DNA of 64,000 bases, taken from contig NZ_WVRN01000001.1 in NCBI RefSeq assembly GCF_013112245.1, forward strand, positions 1,926,501 to 1,990,500. Direction: 5' to 3'. Origin of the DNA: Ruegeria sp. HKCCD4315 (lineage in GTDB: Bacteria > Pseudomonadota > Alphaproteobacteria > Rhodobacterales > Rhodobacteraceae). This document shows, in pieces, positions 54,254 through 63,847 of the stretch (position 1 is its first letter; each line of letters begins with the position of its first letter). The notes beneath the pieces were generated by a model. It had not been told where the DNA came from and did not search any database. It saw nothing but the letters and a program-made list of their open reading frames with translations. The position numbers and the translations under genes are program-made.

Positions 54254-55993
54254 ATGACACGCGTATTTTCAGCAATTCTATTATTTCTTGCGGTCGGCCT
54301 GCGCGCCGCATCCGCTCAGCAAGACCCCGGCGTCTGGGTTCAAATTGAAGCCCAGCCAACCCTGCAAGAAGCGCAGGAACGGGCGCAGGCTTATGCGTCT
54401 GCGTTGCCTGATGTGAACGGTTTCAGACTGAACAGCGGGTGGTATGCAATCGTGGTCGGCCCATATGCGCGCCCGGATGCGCAACAGGTGCTGCAGGTCT
54501 ATCGGTCCGAGGGTCAAATCCCCCGCGACAGTTTCATCGCCTTTTCCAGCGGACTGGGGCAACAATTCTGGCCTGTTGGGGCAAACGTGCTGAACCGTGG
54601 CACCGTCGCGGCACCGGTTGCGCCAGTTGCTCAGGCAGAAGATACGCTGACAATCGCGCCTACTCAGGACGCGGATGAAACGCGGGCACAAGCCTTGCAA
54701 TCCGAACGTCTGCTGACCGCGCAGGAACGCAGAAACCTGCAAACGGCCTTGCAGGCGGCGGGGTTTTATAACTCGACCATTGACGGGGCCTTTGGTCAGG
54801 GAACGCGCCGCTCGATGGGAGATTGGCAGCGCTTTAACGGATATGAAGCAACTGGCGTTCTGACCACAGCGCAGCGCAAAGCACTGATGGACGACTATAA
54901 CGCGCCGCTGACGAGTGTCGGCATGGCCCGATACAGCGATGACGCCGCCGGGATCACAATGGACTTCCCGCTGGGTGCCGTCAGCTTTGACCGGTATGAG
55001 GCCCCTTTCGTGCATTTCAACAGCGCATCCGATTTGAACGCCAAGGCACTATTGATCAGCCAGGACGGCGACAAGCGCACGCTGCGGGCCCTGTATGAGG
55101 TCATGCAGTCGCTGGAGATCGTTCCCCTGAATGGTCCGCGTGAGCTGCGCGGAGATCGCTTCACCCTTGAAGGGCGCGGAAACGGGGTTGTGTCCTTCAC
55201 ACAGGCGCGTCTGACCGATGGGAAGATCAAGGGGTTCACCCTGGTGTGGCCCGAGGGGGATGAAGCGCGTCGTTTGCGGGTTTTGGCAGCTATGGCGTCC
55301 AGTTTTGACACAACCGACGCGGTGCTTGACGCTGCAGCAGGTTTGAACGCAGAGCAGAGCATTGACCTTGTTTCCGGCCTTCAGATCCGCAAGCCCCGCC
55401 TGTCGCGTTCGGGTTTCTTTGCGGATGACAAGGGAACCGTCTTGACGGTTTCGGAAGCTGTTGAAAATTGCACCCGTATCACACTGGATGGCGATCAAGA
55501 GGTGCAGCTTGCCGTGGCAGACGACGAAGTAGGCGTTGCTGTTCTGCGCCCGGCCAAGGCGTTGGCGCCCATGAGCGTGGCCGCATTCAGCCCGGCCTTG
55601 CCGCGTCTTCAGTCCGACATCGCGGTGTCAGGCTTCTCGTATCAGGGCGCATTGGGCGCACCAACGCTGACATTTGGGCAAGTTGCCGATGTCCGCGGGT
55701 TGAACGGTGAAACTGGTGTCAAACGTCTGGCGCTAAGCGCGCTGCCCGGTGATGCCGGTGGTCCGGTTTTTAATGACAGCGGCAATGTTGTGGGCATGTT
55801 ACTGCCGCCGCCATCTGAAGGACGCAGTCTGCCTGCATCTGTCAGTCTGGCAGCCACCGGTGAGCGGCTGACAGAAATTCTGGCTCAAGCTGGCGTGTCC
55901 GGTCTGTCGGGCGAGGAAACCACACAGATTTCGCCCAATGAATTGAGCCGACGCGCAACAGGCATGACGGTTCTGGTGCACTGCTGGGAATAG
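54254..55993 (+). CDS. Secreted SPOR/peptidoglycan-binding protein with an inactive trypsin-like domain
   Basis: 579 aa. Signal peptide (1-22). Residues 25-100 have a SPOR-like repeat (WVQIEAQPTLQEAQERAQAY, GWYAIVVGPYARPDAQ), 150-210 a peptidoglycan-binding domain (AAGFYNSTIDGAFGQGTRRSMGDWQ). The C-terminal 370-579 aligns with a trypsin-like protease, but the nucleophile Ser is Ala501 (PGDAGGPVF instead of GDSGGP) and no catalytic His is seen near SEAVENCTRI. So it is a pseudoprotease, perhaps a structural or binding protein at the cell wall. A strong terminator follows. Confidence 0.85.
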   Translation: MTRVFSAILLFLAVGLRAASAQQDPGVWVQIEAQPTLQEAQERAQAYASALPDVNGFRLNSGWYAIVVGPYARPDAQQVLQVYRSEGQIPRDSFIAFSSGLGQQFWPVGANVLNRGTVAAPVAPVAQAEDTLTIAPTQDADETRAQALQSERLLTAQERRNLQTALQAAGFYNSTIDGAFGQGTRRSMGDWQRFNGYEATGVLTTAQRKALMDDYNAPLTSVGMARYSDDAAGITMDFPLGAVSFDRYEAPFVHFNSASDLNAKALLISQDGDKRTLRALYEVMQSLEIVPLNGPRELRGDRFTLEGRGNGVVSFTQARLTDGKIKGFTLVWPEGDEARRLRVLAAMASSFDTTDAVLDAAAGLNAEQSIDLVSGLQIRKPRLSRSGFFADDKGTVLTVSEAVENCTRITLDGDQEVQLAVADDEVGVAVLRPAKALAPMSVAAFSPALPRLQSDIAVSGFSYQGALGAPTLTFGQVADVRGLNGETGVKRLALSALPGDAGGPVFNDSGNVVGMLLPPPSEGRSLPASVSLAATGERLTEILAQAGVSGLSGEETTQISPNELSRRATGMTVLVHCWE

Positions 55994-56016
55994 ACCGCAG
56001 CCACCTGCAAATTTCC

Positions 56017-56046
56017 AAGCGCCGCGCACCCGCGCGGCGCTTTTTT
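56017..56046 (+). terminator. Rho-independent terminator after the pseudoprotease gene
   Basis: AAGCGCCGCGC and GCGCGGCGCTT: 11-bp perfect stem, 4-nt loop, then T4. It overlaps the stop codon of the convergent gene. Confidence 0.92.
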
Positions 56047-57619
56047 ACAGAATGTCTGGCGTCACATGGATAAGCGTCGGGACCGGTGCGTCGAAGGCGG
56101 CGCGGGTGGCACTCTGCATTTCTGCCAATGTCGAAGGTGCCGCCGACAAGGCACCGAAAGCCTCAGCCAATTTGCAGAAATCCGGGTTTCGAGCAACCAC
56201 AGCATTCGGTGCGATCTGACTGCGCACCATGCTGTCTTCAATCTCTTTCAGCTTGCCATTGTCCCACAGGATGATCGGCAAAGACAAACCCAACTCAACC
56301 GCAACACCCAGTTCCTGCATCGTATAATGAAACCCATAGTCCCCGGCGATAACTGCCGTTGGCTTTCCAAGTCGTGCCACTGCTCCACCGATTCCGGCAG
56401 GTAACCCGTAGCCAAGGGTGCCGAACCCCGTAGGGTGATGCCAGTGATGAGGATAGGCCATGTCCCAAACCTCTTTCGCGACATAAGCGAATTGGGTCAT
56501 GTCCGAATAGATCATTGTATCAGCTGGCATGGCTTCGCGCAGCGCGTCCGCAACCGGCACAATTCCGGGCCGCTCGGCATCTACCTCGGCGCGCCAGCGG
56601 GCACGCGCAACGGCGACCTCATCGGCCGACCATCCGGTCGCGGGTTTCATGTCAGCAGTCGCGTGCCACAATGCGCGGGCAAAGCTTTGGCTGTCTGTCT
56701 GGAGCTTGATTGCGGCCCGGTGGCGATCAGATAGAACTTCGGGGTCCAGATCCACACGGATCAGCGTCGCTTTGTGTCCAAGCTCATGCCGCCACAGATC
56801 AACCTCGCCCAGCTCAGCGCCAACAGCAATCACTAGGTCCGCCGAGGCTATGACTTCGGCGCTTCTAGGGCGCGGCAGCATGGATCCGAAATCCAGCGGG
56901 TAGTTCGCGCCCGGCATCCCGCGCCCGGCGTAGGTGGTAAAGCAAGCAGCGCCCAACTGTGTCAAAATTTGCCGCCAGTCGTTGGACTTGCAGCCCCCGC
57001 CCAAAATGAACAATGGCCTGCGTGACAGGTTCAGCATCGAAACAACGGATGACACATCAGGCGGCAACGCCTTGGTGCGCAGCGCTGGCTGGTTTGGAAA
57101 TGGCGCGGGCTCAGCATCTGCCTCCAACTGCGCAATTGGCACCTGAATGTGTTTGGGTCGTGGTCGCGATAGCTCGAACTCTTCAAAAGCACGTTCCACC
57201 AGCCCATAGGCTGCTGTGGCGGATTCGGCCTGTGCCGACCAATCGGCAACCGTCCCGGCAGCGACACGCTGATCGTTCATCTGATGCAACTGGCCACGCA
57301 TTGCCTGCGTTTCATCAAGGCAGGAAGACAACACCAGCATCGGAACAGAGTCGCTGTAGGCCTGACCAATCGGTGTCATGATATTGCACAAACCGGGCCC
57401 GGTGATGACATAGGCAACACCCGGCTGGCCCGTGGCGCGCGCGTAGCCATCTGCCATGAACCCCGCCCCTTGCTCATGCCGCGCCAAAACATGGGTAATG
57501 CCCGCCTCTTCGATGCCGCGATACATTTCCTGATTATGGACGCCCGGAATGCCAAAGATCACATCCACGCCACGATCCTTGAGCATATGCGAAATTTGCG
57601 CGCCAAGGGGTCTTTTCAT
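56045..57619 (-). CDS. Thiamine-diphosphate enzyme, 5-guanidino-2-oxopentanoate decarboxylase-like
   Basis: 524 aa. Acetolactate-synthase superfamily: N-terminal pyrimidine-binding domain (GIPGVHNQEMYRGIEEAGITHVLARHEQGAGFMADGYARATG with the activating Glu), middle domain, and C-terminal ThDP/Mg site (GDYGFHYTMQELGVAVELGLSLPIILWDNG). The opening is closest to AruI-type 5-guanidino-2-oxopentanoate decarboxylases of arginine transamination; other acetolactate-synthase-like activities are possible. Start ATG 57619 overlaps the stop of trkH by one base (TGATG), so the two are coupled. Confidence 0.78.
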   Translation of the reverse strand: MKRPLGAQISHMLKDRGVDVIFGIPGVHNQEMYRGIEEAGITHVLARHEQGAGFMADGYARATGQPGVAYVITGPGLCNIMTPIGQAYSDSVPMLVLSSCLDETQAMRGQLHQMNDQRVAAGTVADWSAQAESATAAYGLVERAFEEFELSRPRPKHIQVPIAQLEADAEPAPFPNQPALRTKALPPDVSSVVSMLNLSRRPLFILGGGCKSNDWRQILTQLGAACFTTYAGRGMPGANYPLDFGSMLPRPRSAEVIASADLVIAVGAELGEVDLWRHELGHKATLIRVDLDPEVLSDRHRAAIKLQTDSQSFARALWHATADMKPATGWSADEVAVARARWRAEVDAERPGIVPVADALREAMPADTMIYSDMTQFAYVAKEVWDMAYPHHWHHPTGFGTLGYGLPAGIGGAVARLGKPTAVIAGDYGFHYTMQELGVAVELGLSLPIILWDNGKLKEIEDSMVRSQIAPNAVVARNPDFCKLAEAFGALSAAPSTLAEMQSATRAAFDAPVPTLIHVTPDIL

Positions 57620-59067
57620 CAGTTTCTCCAGAATTGAACGGTGAAGATCGCGTAAACGGCCAGAAGTTCGAGCCGCCCAACCAGCATTCCGATCGTGAGC
57701 AGCCACTTGGCCGTATCATTGAGGCCCGCGAAATTGCCTGCGGGCCCAATCTGGCTGCCCAGACCGGGGCCGACATTGGCCAATGCGGTTGCTGCCCCGG
57801 ACACGGACGTGATGAAGTCCAGCCCCGTCAGCGCCAGTGCCCAGGACAACACGCCCATCGACAGAACGAAGAACATGAAAAAGCTCATGACCGAGGTCAG
57901 AACATCGCGCCCCACGGGCCGACCGTCGTAAAGCGGGACAAAAACTCCGTGAGGGGACCGGATCCGCCTGATCTGAGTTTTGATTGACGCCAGCAGCAGT
58001 TGATATCGGAAGATCTTGATCGAACATGCTGTGGATCCTGCGCAGCCGCCAATAAGCCCGATCAGGAAAAACAACATAACCGGAAAGCTGCCCCATCCCA
58101 TGTAATCAACACTGGCATACCCGGTGCCCGAGATGATCGAGGTGATGTTGAACAGGGACTCGCGGAAAGCTTGTTCCCAATGGTGCGGGAAGACCGAAGT
58201 AAGAAAGATGGTCATAATCACGACCAGCACCAGAACGGTCGCGATAAAGGCACGGATCTGGCTGTCCTCCCACAAGGAAGAGGTCTGGCCATTGGCAAGC
58301 TGAACATACCGTACGAAAGGCAACGCCGCCAGAATCATAAACACCGCAGCCGCGTATTCCACCGGGCCCGAGAATGTTGCAAATGACGCGTCATAGTTGG
58401 CAAATCCACCCGTCGCGATGGTGGTCATCGAATGGACGGTGGCATCAAAAAAACTCATCCCGAATGCAGCGTAGACCAGCGCGCATACTACAGTCAGGAA
58501 CACGTAGATCAGGGAAATCTGGCCTGCGATCTCTTGCGCGCGCGGAAGGATTTTCCCCATGGTTTCAAACCCTTCCGAACGGAAGATTTGCATACCACCC
58601 ACCCGCAATTCCGGCAGGAACACCATCGCGACCACGATGATACCGATGCCGCCCAACCATTGCAGAATACCGCGCCACAGCAAAAGCCCCCGTGGCAGTG
58701 TATCCAGCCCGGTTATGACGGTTGAGCCTGTTGTTGTGAGGCCGGACATGGCCTCGAAATAGGCATCGACAAAGCGCAGTTCGGTTTCACCGAACAGAAA
58801 CGGGATTGCACCAAATACCGGCAGCGCGACCCATACGCCGGTTGTCAGCAAAAAGGTCTGCCGAATGGTCAGTCCCTCGCCCACGCCGTTGGAACAACTC
58901 ATCGCCAGAACCGACCCGGTCAGCATCGTGATGATCGCGCTTTCCAGGAACACATGCCATTCCCCCCGCCCCTCGATCATGTCGGCGAGCATAGGAAACA
59001 GCATGGTCGCCCCAAGAATGGCGACCAGCAAGCCAATCACATATCCGACCGGGCGAAGATCCATCAT
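57619..59067 (-). CDS. TrkH-family potassium uptake protein
   Basis: 482 aa, about ten transmembrane helices with four selectivity-filter loops (GLTTTGSTVITG, TTIATGGFANYD, ISGTGYASVDY, NVGPGLGSQIGP), the first three rich in Thr/Gly. It forms the ion pathway of Trk potassium uptake and needs TrkA, not encoded here. It is followed by the decarboxylase gene with a one-base overlap, an unexpected functional pairing. Confidence 0.93.
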   Translation of the reverse strand: MMDLRPVGYVIGLLVAILGATMLFPMLADMIEGRGEWHVFLESAIITMLTGSVLAMSCSNGVGEGLTIRQTFLLTTGVWVALPVFGAIPFLFGETELRFVDAYFEAMSGLTTTGSTVITGLDTLPRGLLLWRGILQWLGGIGIIVVAMVFLPELRVGGMQIFRSEGFETMGKILPRAQEIAGQISLIYVFLTVVCALVYAAFGMSFFDATVHSMTTIATGGFANYDASFATFSGPVEYAAAVFMILAALPFVRYVQLANGQTSSLWEDSQIRAFIATVLVLVVIMTIFLTSVFPHHWEQAFRESLFNITSIISGTGYASVDYMGWGSFPVMLFFLIGLIGGCAGSTACSIKIFRYQLLLASIKTQIRRIRSPHGVFVPLYDGRPVGRDVLTSVMSFFMFFVLSMGVLSWALALTGLDFITSVSGAATALANVGPGLGSQIGPAGNFAGLNDTAKWLLTIGMLVGRLELLAVYAIFTVQFWRN

Positions 59068-59118
59068 GACGCGCAGCGTTGGCGCGCCAACCCGACCGTG
59101 TCAAGCAGATGATCCGGG

Positions 59119-59910
59119 TTAAGCGTCGGATTTCGTATCTGCCCCGGGCATCGCCGGAGGTTTGGACGGTGCACGGGTTCTACGCGTCTGCGGGCTGGGC
59201 TTCTCTGCTGTCGCCTCGGGCTTTGACTGGGTGGCAGACGGTGCAGGTTTGGGTGAAGCCGCTTTGCGTGTGCGGGGCGCAGGTTTCGCGCGATTCGACA
59301 CCGCTTTTTCCAACTGCGTAGCGGTTTTTGGCTGGACCGCAGGTGTCTTGGCTACAGGCGCTGCAGCCCGGGCCGGAGATTTTTTCGCCGGAGTTGCCTT
59401 AACGGTAGAAGACGATGCGGGGGTCGCCTTTCGCGCCGCAGGTTTTGCTGGCTTGGCAACGGGTGCGGCAGGTTTTTCTTCTGTTTTGGCCTGCGGGGCT
59501 GGTTTTGGCGCGGGCTTGGCCTTCACGACCGGCTCAACCTTTGCCACAGCGGCAGCGCGCGGCTTGGCGGAAAACTCAACCGGTTTTGTTTTGGGCGCAG
59601 CCGCCACAACCTTCTTTACTGGTTTTTTCGCAACCGTGGCCTTTTTGGCCGCTGGTTTTTGCACACGCGAAGCAGCAGGTTTGGCCTTAGAAGCAGCAGG
59701 TTTGGCCTTGACCGTCGGTTTTCTGACTGGCTTTTCAGCGACCGGCGCCGGAGCTGATGCGGCCGCATGCAGTGCTTGCACAGGTGCCATCGGCAATTCG
59801 AACGCTGAACGAGCTACGATTTGCATGATCTTCATTTGATTGACCACGGCATAGCCCGCCAATCGAAACGCCGCAGCCTGAAGCTCCAACGGTTGGGTAA
59901 TCGGATTCAT
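59119..59910 (-). CDS. Alanine/lysine/proline-rich histone H1-like protein
   Basis: 263 aa. The N-terminal 45 residues (ELQAAAFRLAGYAVVNQMKIMQIVARSAFELPM) resemble an amphipathic phasin-type helix; the rest is a low-complexity tail of Lys, Pro and Ala (many KPA, KPAA and AKPA units, 45-263). It is like AlgP/H1-type nucleoid proteins and phasin-like granule proteins. DNA or polyester-granule binding is inferred from composition only. ATG 59910 follows GGAG. Confidence 0.72.
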   Translation of the reverse strand: MNPITQPLELQAAAFRLAGYAVVNQMKIMQIVARSAFELPMAPVQALHAAASAPAPVAEKPVRKPTVKAKPAASKAKPAASRVQKPAAKKATVAKKPVKKVVAAAPKTKPVEFSAKPRAAAVAKVEPVVKAKPAPKPAPQAKTEEKPAAPVAKPAKPAARKATPASSSTVKATPAKKSPARAAAPVAKTPAVQPKTATQLEKAVSNRAKPAPRTRKAASPKPAPSATQSKPEATAEKPSPQTRRTRAPSKPPAMPGADTKSDA

Positions 59911-60195
59911 TACATGTTTCTCCTGTAAAAACGATGCAGCCCGAATTTTTTGGGTAAGGTGCCCTGCCCGCACCGATGTATCGGGCGGTGATCCAGGTCT
60001 TGCAGTCCAAGGCGTGTCACGTCTCGGTTTCCTTTCGGGGACGCACACCTTCCCGAAGGCAGGCATACGTCTGCTGCATTCCCTTCGAATATACAGGCAA
60101 AGAATGCGCAAGTGCAGCATTTTTGCTGCATTGCGGCGAAAGAACGCTTGCGGCCAGAAACTCTGATTAAATTCTAACCGCTTACACGGCGCGAT

Positions 60196-61299
60196 TCACC
60201 CAACATGAAACAGGGTTGTGAACAACCTGGGGTCCAGGCTGGATGCCTCAAACGTTGGGCCCTCGGTCAGAATCGACACGGCGTCATGGCTGTGCAAGCT
60301 TTCTTGGTGACTGGCGACAACGCGGAAATCGCCCACATGGTGATCCGCCAACAGTTCAGCGCAGAAAAGGCGCGCAGCGTCTTCGACAAAGATGGGGTTT
60401 GCGGCGTTCAGCTCGGCAAAGGCCTGTTCGTCCTCACGTTTGACCATGACTTGCGTCTCGGTCGGAACAGCACGACGACACAGCGCAATCAGATCTTCAA
60501 ACCACAGGCAATCTGCATCGCAGTCCACCACAACGGAAACCCGCGCGACCGAGCGCTGAGAATGCGGCGTTGCAAGCTGCCCGCGCATCGAACGAGCGTG
60601 TTCGCTCAGTTCCAGCGAGCACGGACATGTCGAAGAGTACACATAGTCCAGATGCATAATCTTCTGGCGCACACCGTTTTTTTCGACCAATTCCAGGGCA
60701 ATGTCGTAATATTGGTAGCCTTCCAAACCCGAGCGCAGGCTCTTTACCTTGTCCGGGTAAGAAAACCGCATCTGAATCCGGGCATCGAAACTGTCCAGAT
60801 CTGTCATGTAGTCATCAAGCGCCGCTTCCATGACCTCGAAGCTGAACGTACGTTCTGCATGTTTGTAAAACGACCGCATGATCCGGGACATGTTGATGCC
60901 CTTTTTTTCGGCCTCCAGACTGACAGTACCTGTGATCGAAGTCTCAAGCGTCAGGTCATCGCCCTCTTTCCGATGGAAACGGATAGGCAGGCGGAAGTTC
61001 GAAATGCCCACATGCTGGATTTGCTGCTTGGCCCCACGGATCAGGCTGGACGGGCCATTCTGCAAATCTGGCAGTGACGCGCGATACGCGGCATCGATTG
61101 CAAAATCCTCAGGATACTCGCGAGAAAGAGATGGGTAATTCACCGAAGTCAGCCCGGGCACCAACCTGGCCACAGCCGGGTCCAATTGGCTGATCTCGGA
61201 TGCAGACGCCGATTGAGCCCATTGCCGAAGAACTTTAAGAGCCTCGGCGGCCTTTTCCCGATCCGGAGTTTCATCAATGTCGCGCGGGTGAACGTTCAT
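60196..61299 (-). CDS. folE2: GTP cyclohydrolase FolE2 (type IB)
   Basis: 367 aa. Catalyses the first step of folate synthesis, GTP to dihydroneopterin triphosphate. Family signatures: GISNFRLPIRF, SRIMRSFYKHAERTF, and the metal-site Cys in STCPCS. FolE2 replaces zinc-dependent FolE under metal limitation in several bacteria; no zinc-regulated operator was identified here. ATG 61299 follows GAGGA. Confidence 0.95.
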   Translation of the reverse strand: MNVHPRDIDETPDREKAAEALKVLRQWAQSASASEISQLDPAVARLVPGLTSVNYPSLSREYPEDFAIDAAYRASLPDLQNGPSSLIRGAKQQIQHVGISNFRLPIRFHRKEGDDLTLETSITGTVSLEAEKKGINMSRIMRSFYKHAERTFSFEVMEAALDDYMTDLDSFDARIQMRFSYPDKVKSLRSGLEGYQYYDIALELVEKNGVRQKIMHLDYVYSSTCPCSLELSEHARSMRGQLATPHSQRSVARVSVVVDCDADCLWFEDLIALCRRAVPTETQVMVKREDEQAFAELNAANPIFVEDAARLFCAELLADHHVGDFRVVASHQESLHSHDAVSILTEGPTFEASSLDPRLFTTLFHVG

Positions 61300-61554
61300 C
61301 GGCTGCTGTTCCTCGATTGATCGTCGGACTATATACGACTGATGTTCATTTTCCAGTCTACCCAGATACGTGGCCAATAGCAGTCCGGATCGAAAAAAGC
61401 GGTGCAAAACCGTCAATTCGCAACGATTTGCGCCCTTTGATGGTGCAATCAGCAAGAAACAACGCAACAGGCAATCCGTACGAACACACAATTACGCTGC
61501 AGTTTGACGTCAAGTCACGCCCCGGCACGATAAAGACGCCAGGGGCGCGGCAGA

Positions 61555-62745
61555 TTACTTTTGCGAGACCTCCAACGCCTGCCGGATATCGGACAGCAGG
61601 TCATCAGCGTCCTCCAGACCAACAGAGAACCGAATGAGGCCGGGTGTGATACCCAATTCGTCTTTCTGCGCGTCACTCAGCCGTTGGTGCGTCGTTGTAG
61701 CCGGGTGCGTTGCGATGGATTTGGCATCGCCCAGATTGTTGGAAATCACTGGGATCGTCATCGCATTCAGGAAAGCAAAAGCCGCATCCTTGCCACCCTT
61801 GATGTCCAGAGACAGAACCGTGCCGCCCTTGCCTCCAAGCTGCGTCTGAACCAGCGCGTTCTGCGCATGGGTTTTCAGGCCGGGATACAGGGTACGCTCA
61901 AGCGCCGGGTGCCCTTCCAGTGCCTCAGCAATCTTTTGCGCGCTTTCAGCCTGCGCATTGACCCGCAGAGCCATGGTTTCCAGACCCTTCAGCATGACCC
62001 AGGCGTTGAACGGGCTAAGCGCGCCGCCGGTGTGCTTCAGGTACGGCTCGACCGTTCCGCGGATGAAGTCACGAGTACTGATAATCACGCCGCCCAGCGC
62101 GCGGCCTTGGCCATCAATGTGCTTGGTCGCCGAATAGATTACAATATCTGCACCCTGCGCAATCGCGCGCGAAAACACCGGGGTCGAGAACACGTTGTCC
62201 ACCACAACAAGGGCACCGACAGCGTGGGCCAGTTCGGCCACAGACGCGATATCGATCACCTCCAAAGTCGGGTTCGACATGGATTCGAAGAACACCGCTT
62301 TGGTGTCGGGCCGGATTGCGGCCTTCCATTGCTCAAGATCAGTGCCATCAACAAAGGTCACATCCACACCAAAGCGGGTCAGGATGTTTTCGACGATGTA
62401 CAAACAGGATCCAAACAAGGCTTTGGCAGAGACGATATGATCGCCTGCCTTCAACATCGAGGTCAACGCACCGTTGACAGCGGCCATACCCGATGCCGTT
62501 GCAAAGGCGTCTTCGGCCCCTTCCAACGCTGCGATACGCTGTTCGAACATGGATACAGTTGGGTTGCCGTAACGGGCATAAATGAACTCGTCAGGTCCGC
62601 ACTCCAGAAACCGGGCTTCGGCCTGTTCTGCGTTTTCGTAAACGAAGCCCTGCGTCAGGAAAATCGCCTCGCTCACCTCGTTGTATTGGCTGCGGCGGAT
62701 GCCGCCATGGACGGCTTGGGTGCGTTTGTTCCAGTTCTCGCTCAT
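61555..62745 (-). CDS. metZ: O-succinylhomoserine sulfhydrylase
   Basis: 396 aa, Cys/Met metabolism PLP family. The PLP lysine is Lys208 in SATKHIDG, and YARYGNPTVSMFEQ and ASGMAAVNGAL surround the cofactor. It makes homocysteine from O-succinylhomoserine and sulfide in methionine synthesis. Its leader holds a SAM-II riboswitch and terminator, which match this role. Confidence 0.95.
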   Translation of the reverse strand: MSENWNKRTQAVHGGIRRSQYNEVSEAIFLTQGFVYENAEQAEARFLECGPDEFIYARYGNPTVSMFEQRIAALEGAEDAFATASGMAAVNGALTSMLKAGDHIVSAKALFGSCLYIVENILTRFGVDVTFVDGTDLEQWKAAIRPDTKAVFFESMSNPTLEVIDIASVAELAHAVGALVVVDNVFSTPVFSRAIAQGADIVIYSATKHIDGQGRALGGVIISTRDFIRGTVEPYLKHTGGALSPFNAWVMLKGLETMALRVNAQAESAQKIAEALEGHPALERTLYPGLKTHAQNALVQTQLGGKGGTVLSLDIKGGKDAAFAFLNAMTIPVISNNLGDAKSIATHPATTTHQRLSDAQKDELGITPGLIRFSVGLEDADDLLSDIRQALEVSQK

Positions 62746-62775
62746 CTCAATCCTTTCAGCCTCTGGCAGAGGCAA

Positions 62776-62814
62776 ACAAAAAACCCCAGACGCGGCCAAG
62801 CGAAAGGGGTCTTT
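62776..62814 (-). terminator. Intrinsic terminator in the metZ leader
   Basis: On the minus strand AAAGACCCC (62806-62814) pairs with GGGG (62784-62787) and following Ts, then TTTTTTTG. It lies between the riboswitch and metZ, so ligand could control read-through. Confidence 0.65.
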
Positions 62815-62821
62815 CATCCTG

Positions 62822-62878
62822 ACCTTTTAGCGGTGTTGTTTAGCGTGGCCCGCAATCCGGTAACAAATCGCCACGTGG
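62822..62878 (-). promoter_or_regulatory. SAM-II riboswitch (metZ leader)
   Basis: Minus strand: P1 is CGTGGC (62870-62875) with GCCACG (62844-62849); the loop has GATTTGTTACCGGATTG, matching the SAM-II core GATTTAACCGTATTG, and CGCTAAAAGG matches AGCTAAAAAGG. GCGG and CCGC can form the pseudoknot. It binds S-adenosylmethionine and reduces metZ expression in known alphaproteobacteria. Confidence 0.88.
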
Positions 62879-63080
62879 TCTGTGATGTTGGCCTTACGCC
62901 GCACATGCAGAGTCGTCAACCCCGACAAACCCATCGTCACAGATCTGTAATCAAAGGTTCGACGGGCCTTCCCCTGCGATGGCATCGCCCGAAGTCACAG
63001 CTTTTTGCGCTTCGCCTGCCGCAAGCCCTCTTGCCGATTGCTCAGAAACCCTCATGATCTCATCAACCTGAGGAGAGACC

Positions 63081-63770
63081 ATGATCGATCTGTATTTCTG
63101 GCCCACGCCAAACGGCTGGAAAGTGTCCATCGCCCTGGAAGAGATGGAGCTGCCCTACAAGACTCACCTGATCAATATCGGCAAAGGCGATCAGTTCGAC
63201 CCGGAGTTCCTGAAGATCGCCCCCAACAACCGGATGCCTGCCATTGTTGATCCCGACGGTCCTGATGGTGAACCCGTTTCCGTATTCGAGAGCGGTGCGA
63301 TCCTGATGTATCTGGCCCGCAAGACCGGGCGGTTCTATGGCAAGACCGAGCGTGACCGGATCGCTGTTGAGGAATGGCTGATGTGGCAGATGGGCGGTGT
63401 CGGACCCATGGCCGGTCAAGCGCATCACTTTTTGAAATATGCCCCTCAACTGGACCCACCACAGGACCTGCCCTATGCAAAGGACCGCTATCGCACCGAG
63501 GTCGCCCGCCTTTACGGCGTGCTGGATCGTCGACTGGCGGATAATGAGTACGTTGCGGGCGATTTCTACTCCATCGCAGATATGTCGATCTGGGGTTGGG
63601 CCAGCCTTTGGGAAGGTCAGCAGCATGTACTGGACAACACACCCCATTTCGCCCGCTGGCTTGAAACCGTAAGCGCCCGTCCTGGCGTTCAGGCTGGTCG
63701 CGCACTACACGCCGAATTGCGTGGGGATCACAGGGACAAGCAGTCGCAAGGGGTTTTGTTCAAACGATAA
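63081..63770 (+). CDS. Glutathione S-transferase family protein
   Basis: 229 aa. N-terminal thioredoxin-like domain (YFWPTPNGWKVSIALEE; the PNGWKV site is Ure2p/YfcG-like) and ESGAILMYLARKTG at the glutathione site, followed by the all-helical domain (ADMSIWGWASLWEGQ). YfcG-like members are disulfide-bond reductases. Cytoplasmic. The ATG at 63081 follows GAGGAGAG. Confidence 0.92.
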   Translation: MIDLYFWPTPNGWKVSIALEEMELPYKTHLINIGKGDQFDPEFLKIAPNNRMPAIVDPDGPDGEPVSVFESGAILMYLARKTGRFYGKTERDRIAVEEWLMWQMGGVGPMAGQAHHFLKYAPQLDPPQDLPYAKDRYRTEVARLYGVLDRRLADNEYVAGDFYSIADMSIWGWASLWEGQQHVLDNTPHFARWLETVSARPGVQAGRALHAELRGDHRDKQSQGVLFKR

Positions 63771-63847
63771 CCCCAATCACGGCGAGCACATGATCTTTGG
63801 GTGATGTTCATTGTTTGGCAAAAAAACATTGGCCACAGCACAATGGG

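Noticed and set aside
59162..59839. An open frame reading Ala/Gly/Phe-rich repeats opposite the KPA-repeat gene
   Set aside because: It is the complement of the Lys/Pro/Ala repeats; the minus-strand gene has a ribosome-binding site and a structured N-terminus.
61300..61554. A zinc-regulated (Zur) operator upstream of folE2
   Set aside because: No convincing palindrome was seen by eye, so none is called.
61561..63057. A 498-residue open frame antisense to metZ and its leader
   Set aside because: It covers the conserved metZ gene and the riboswitch; no start signal and unnatural composition.
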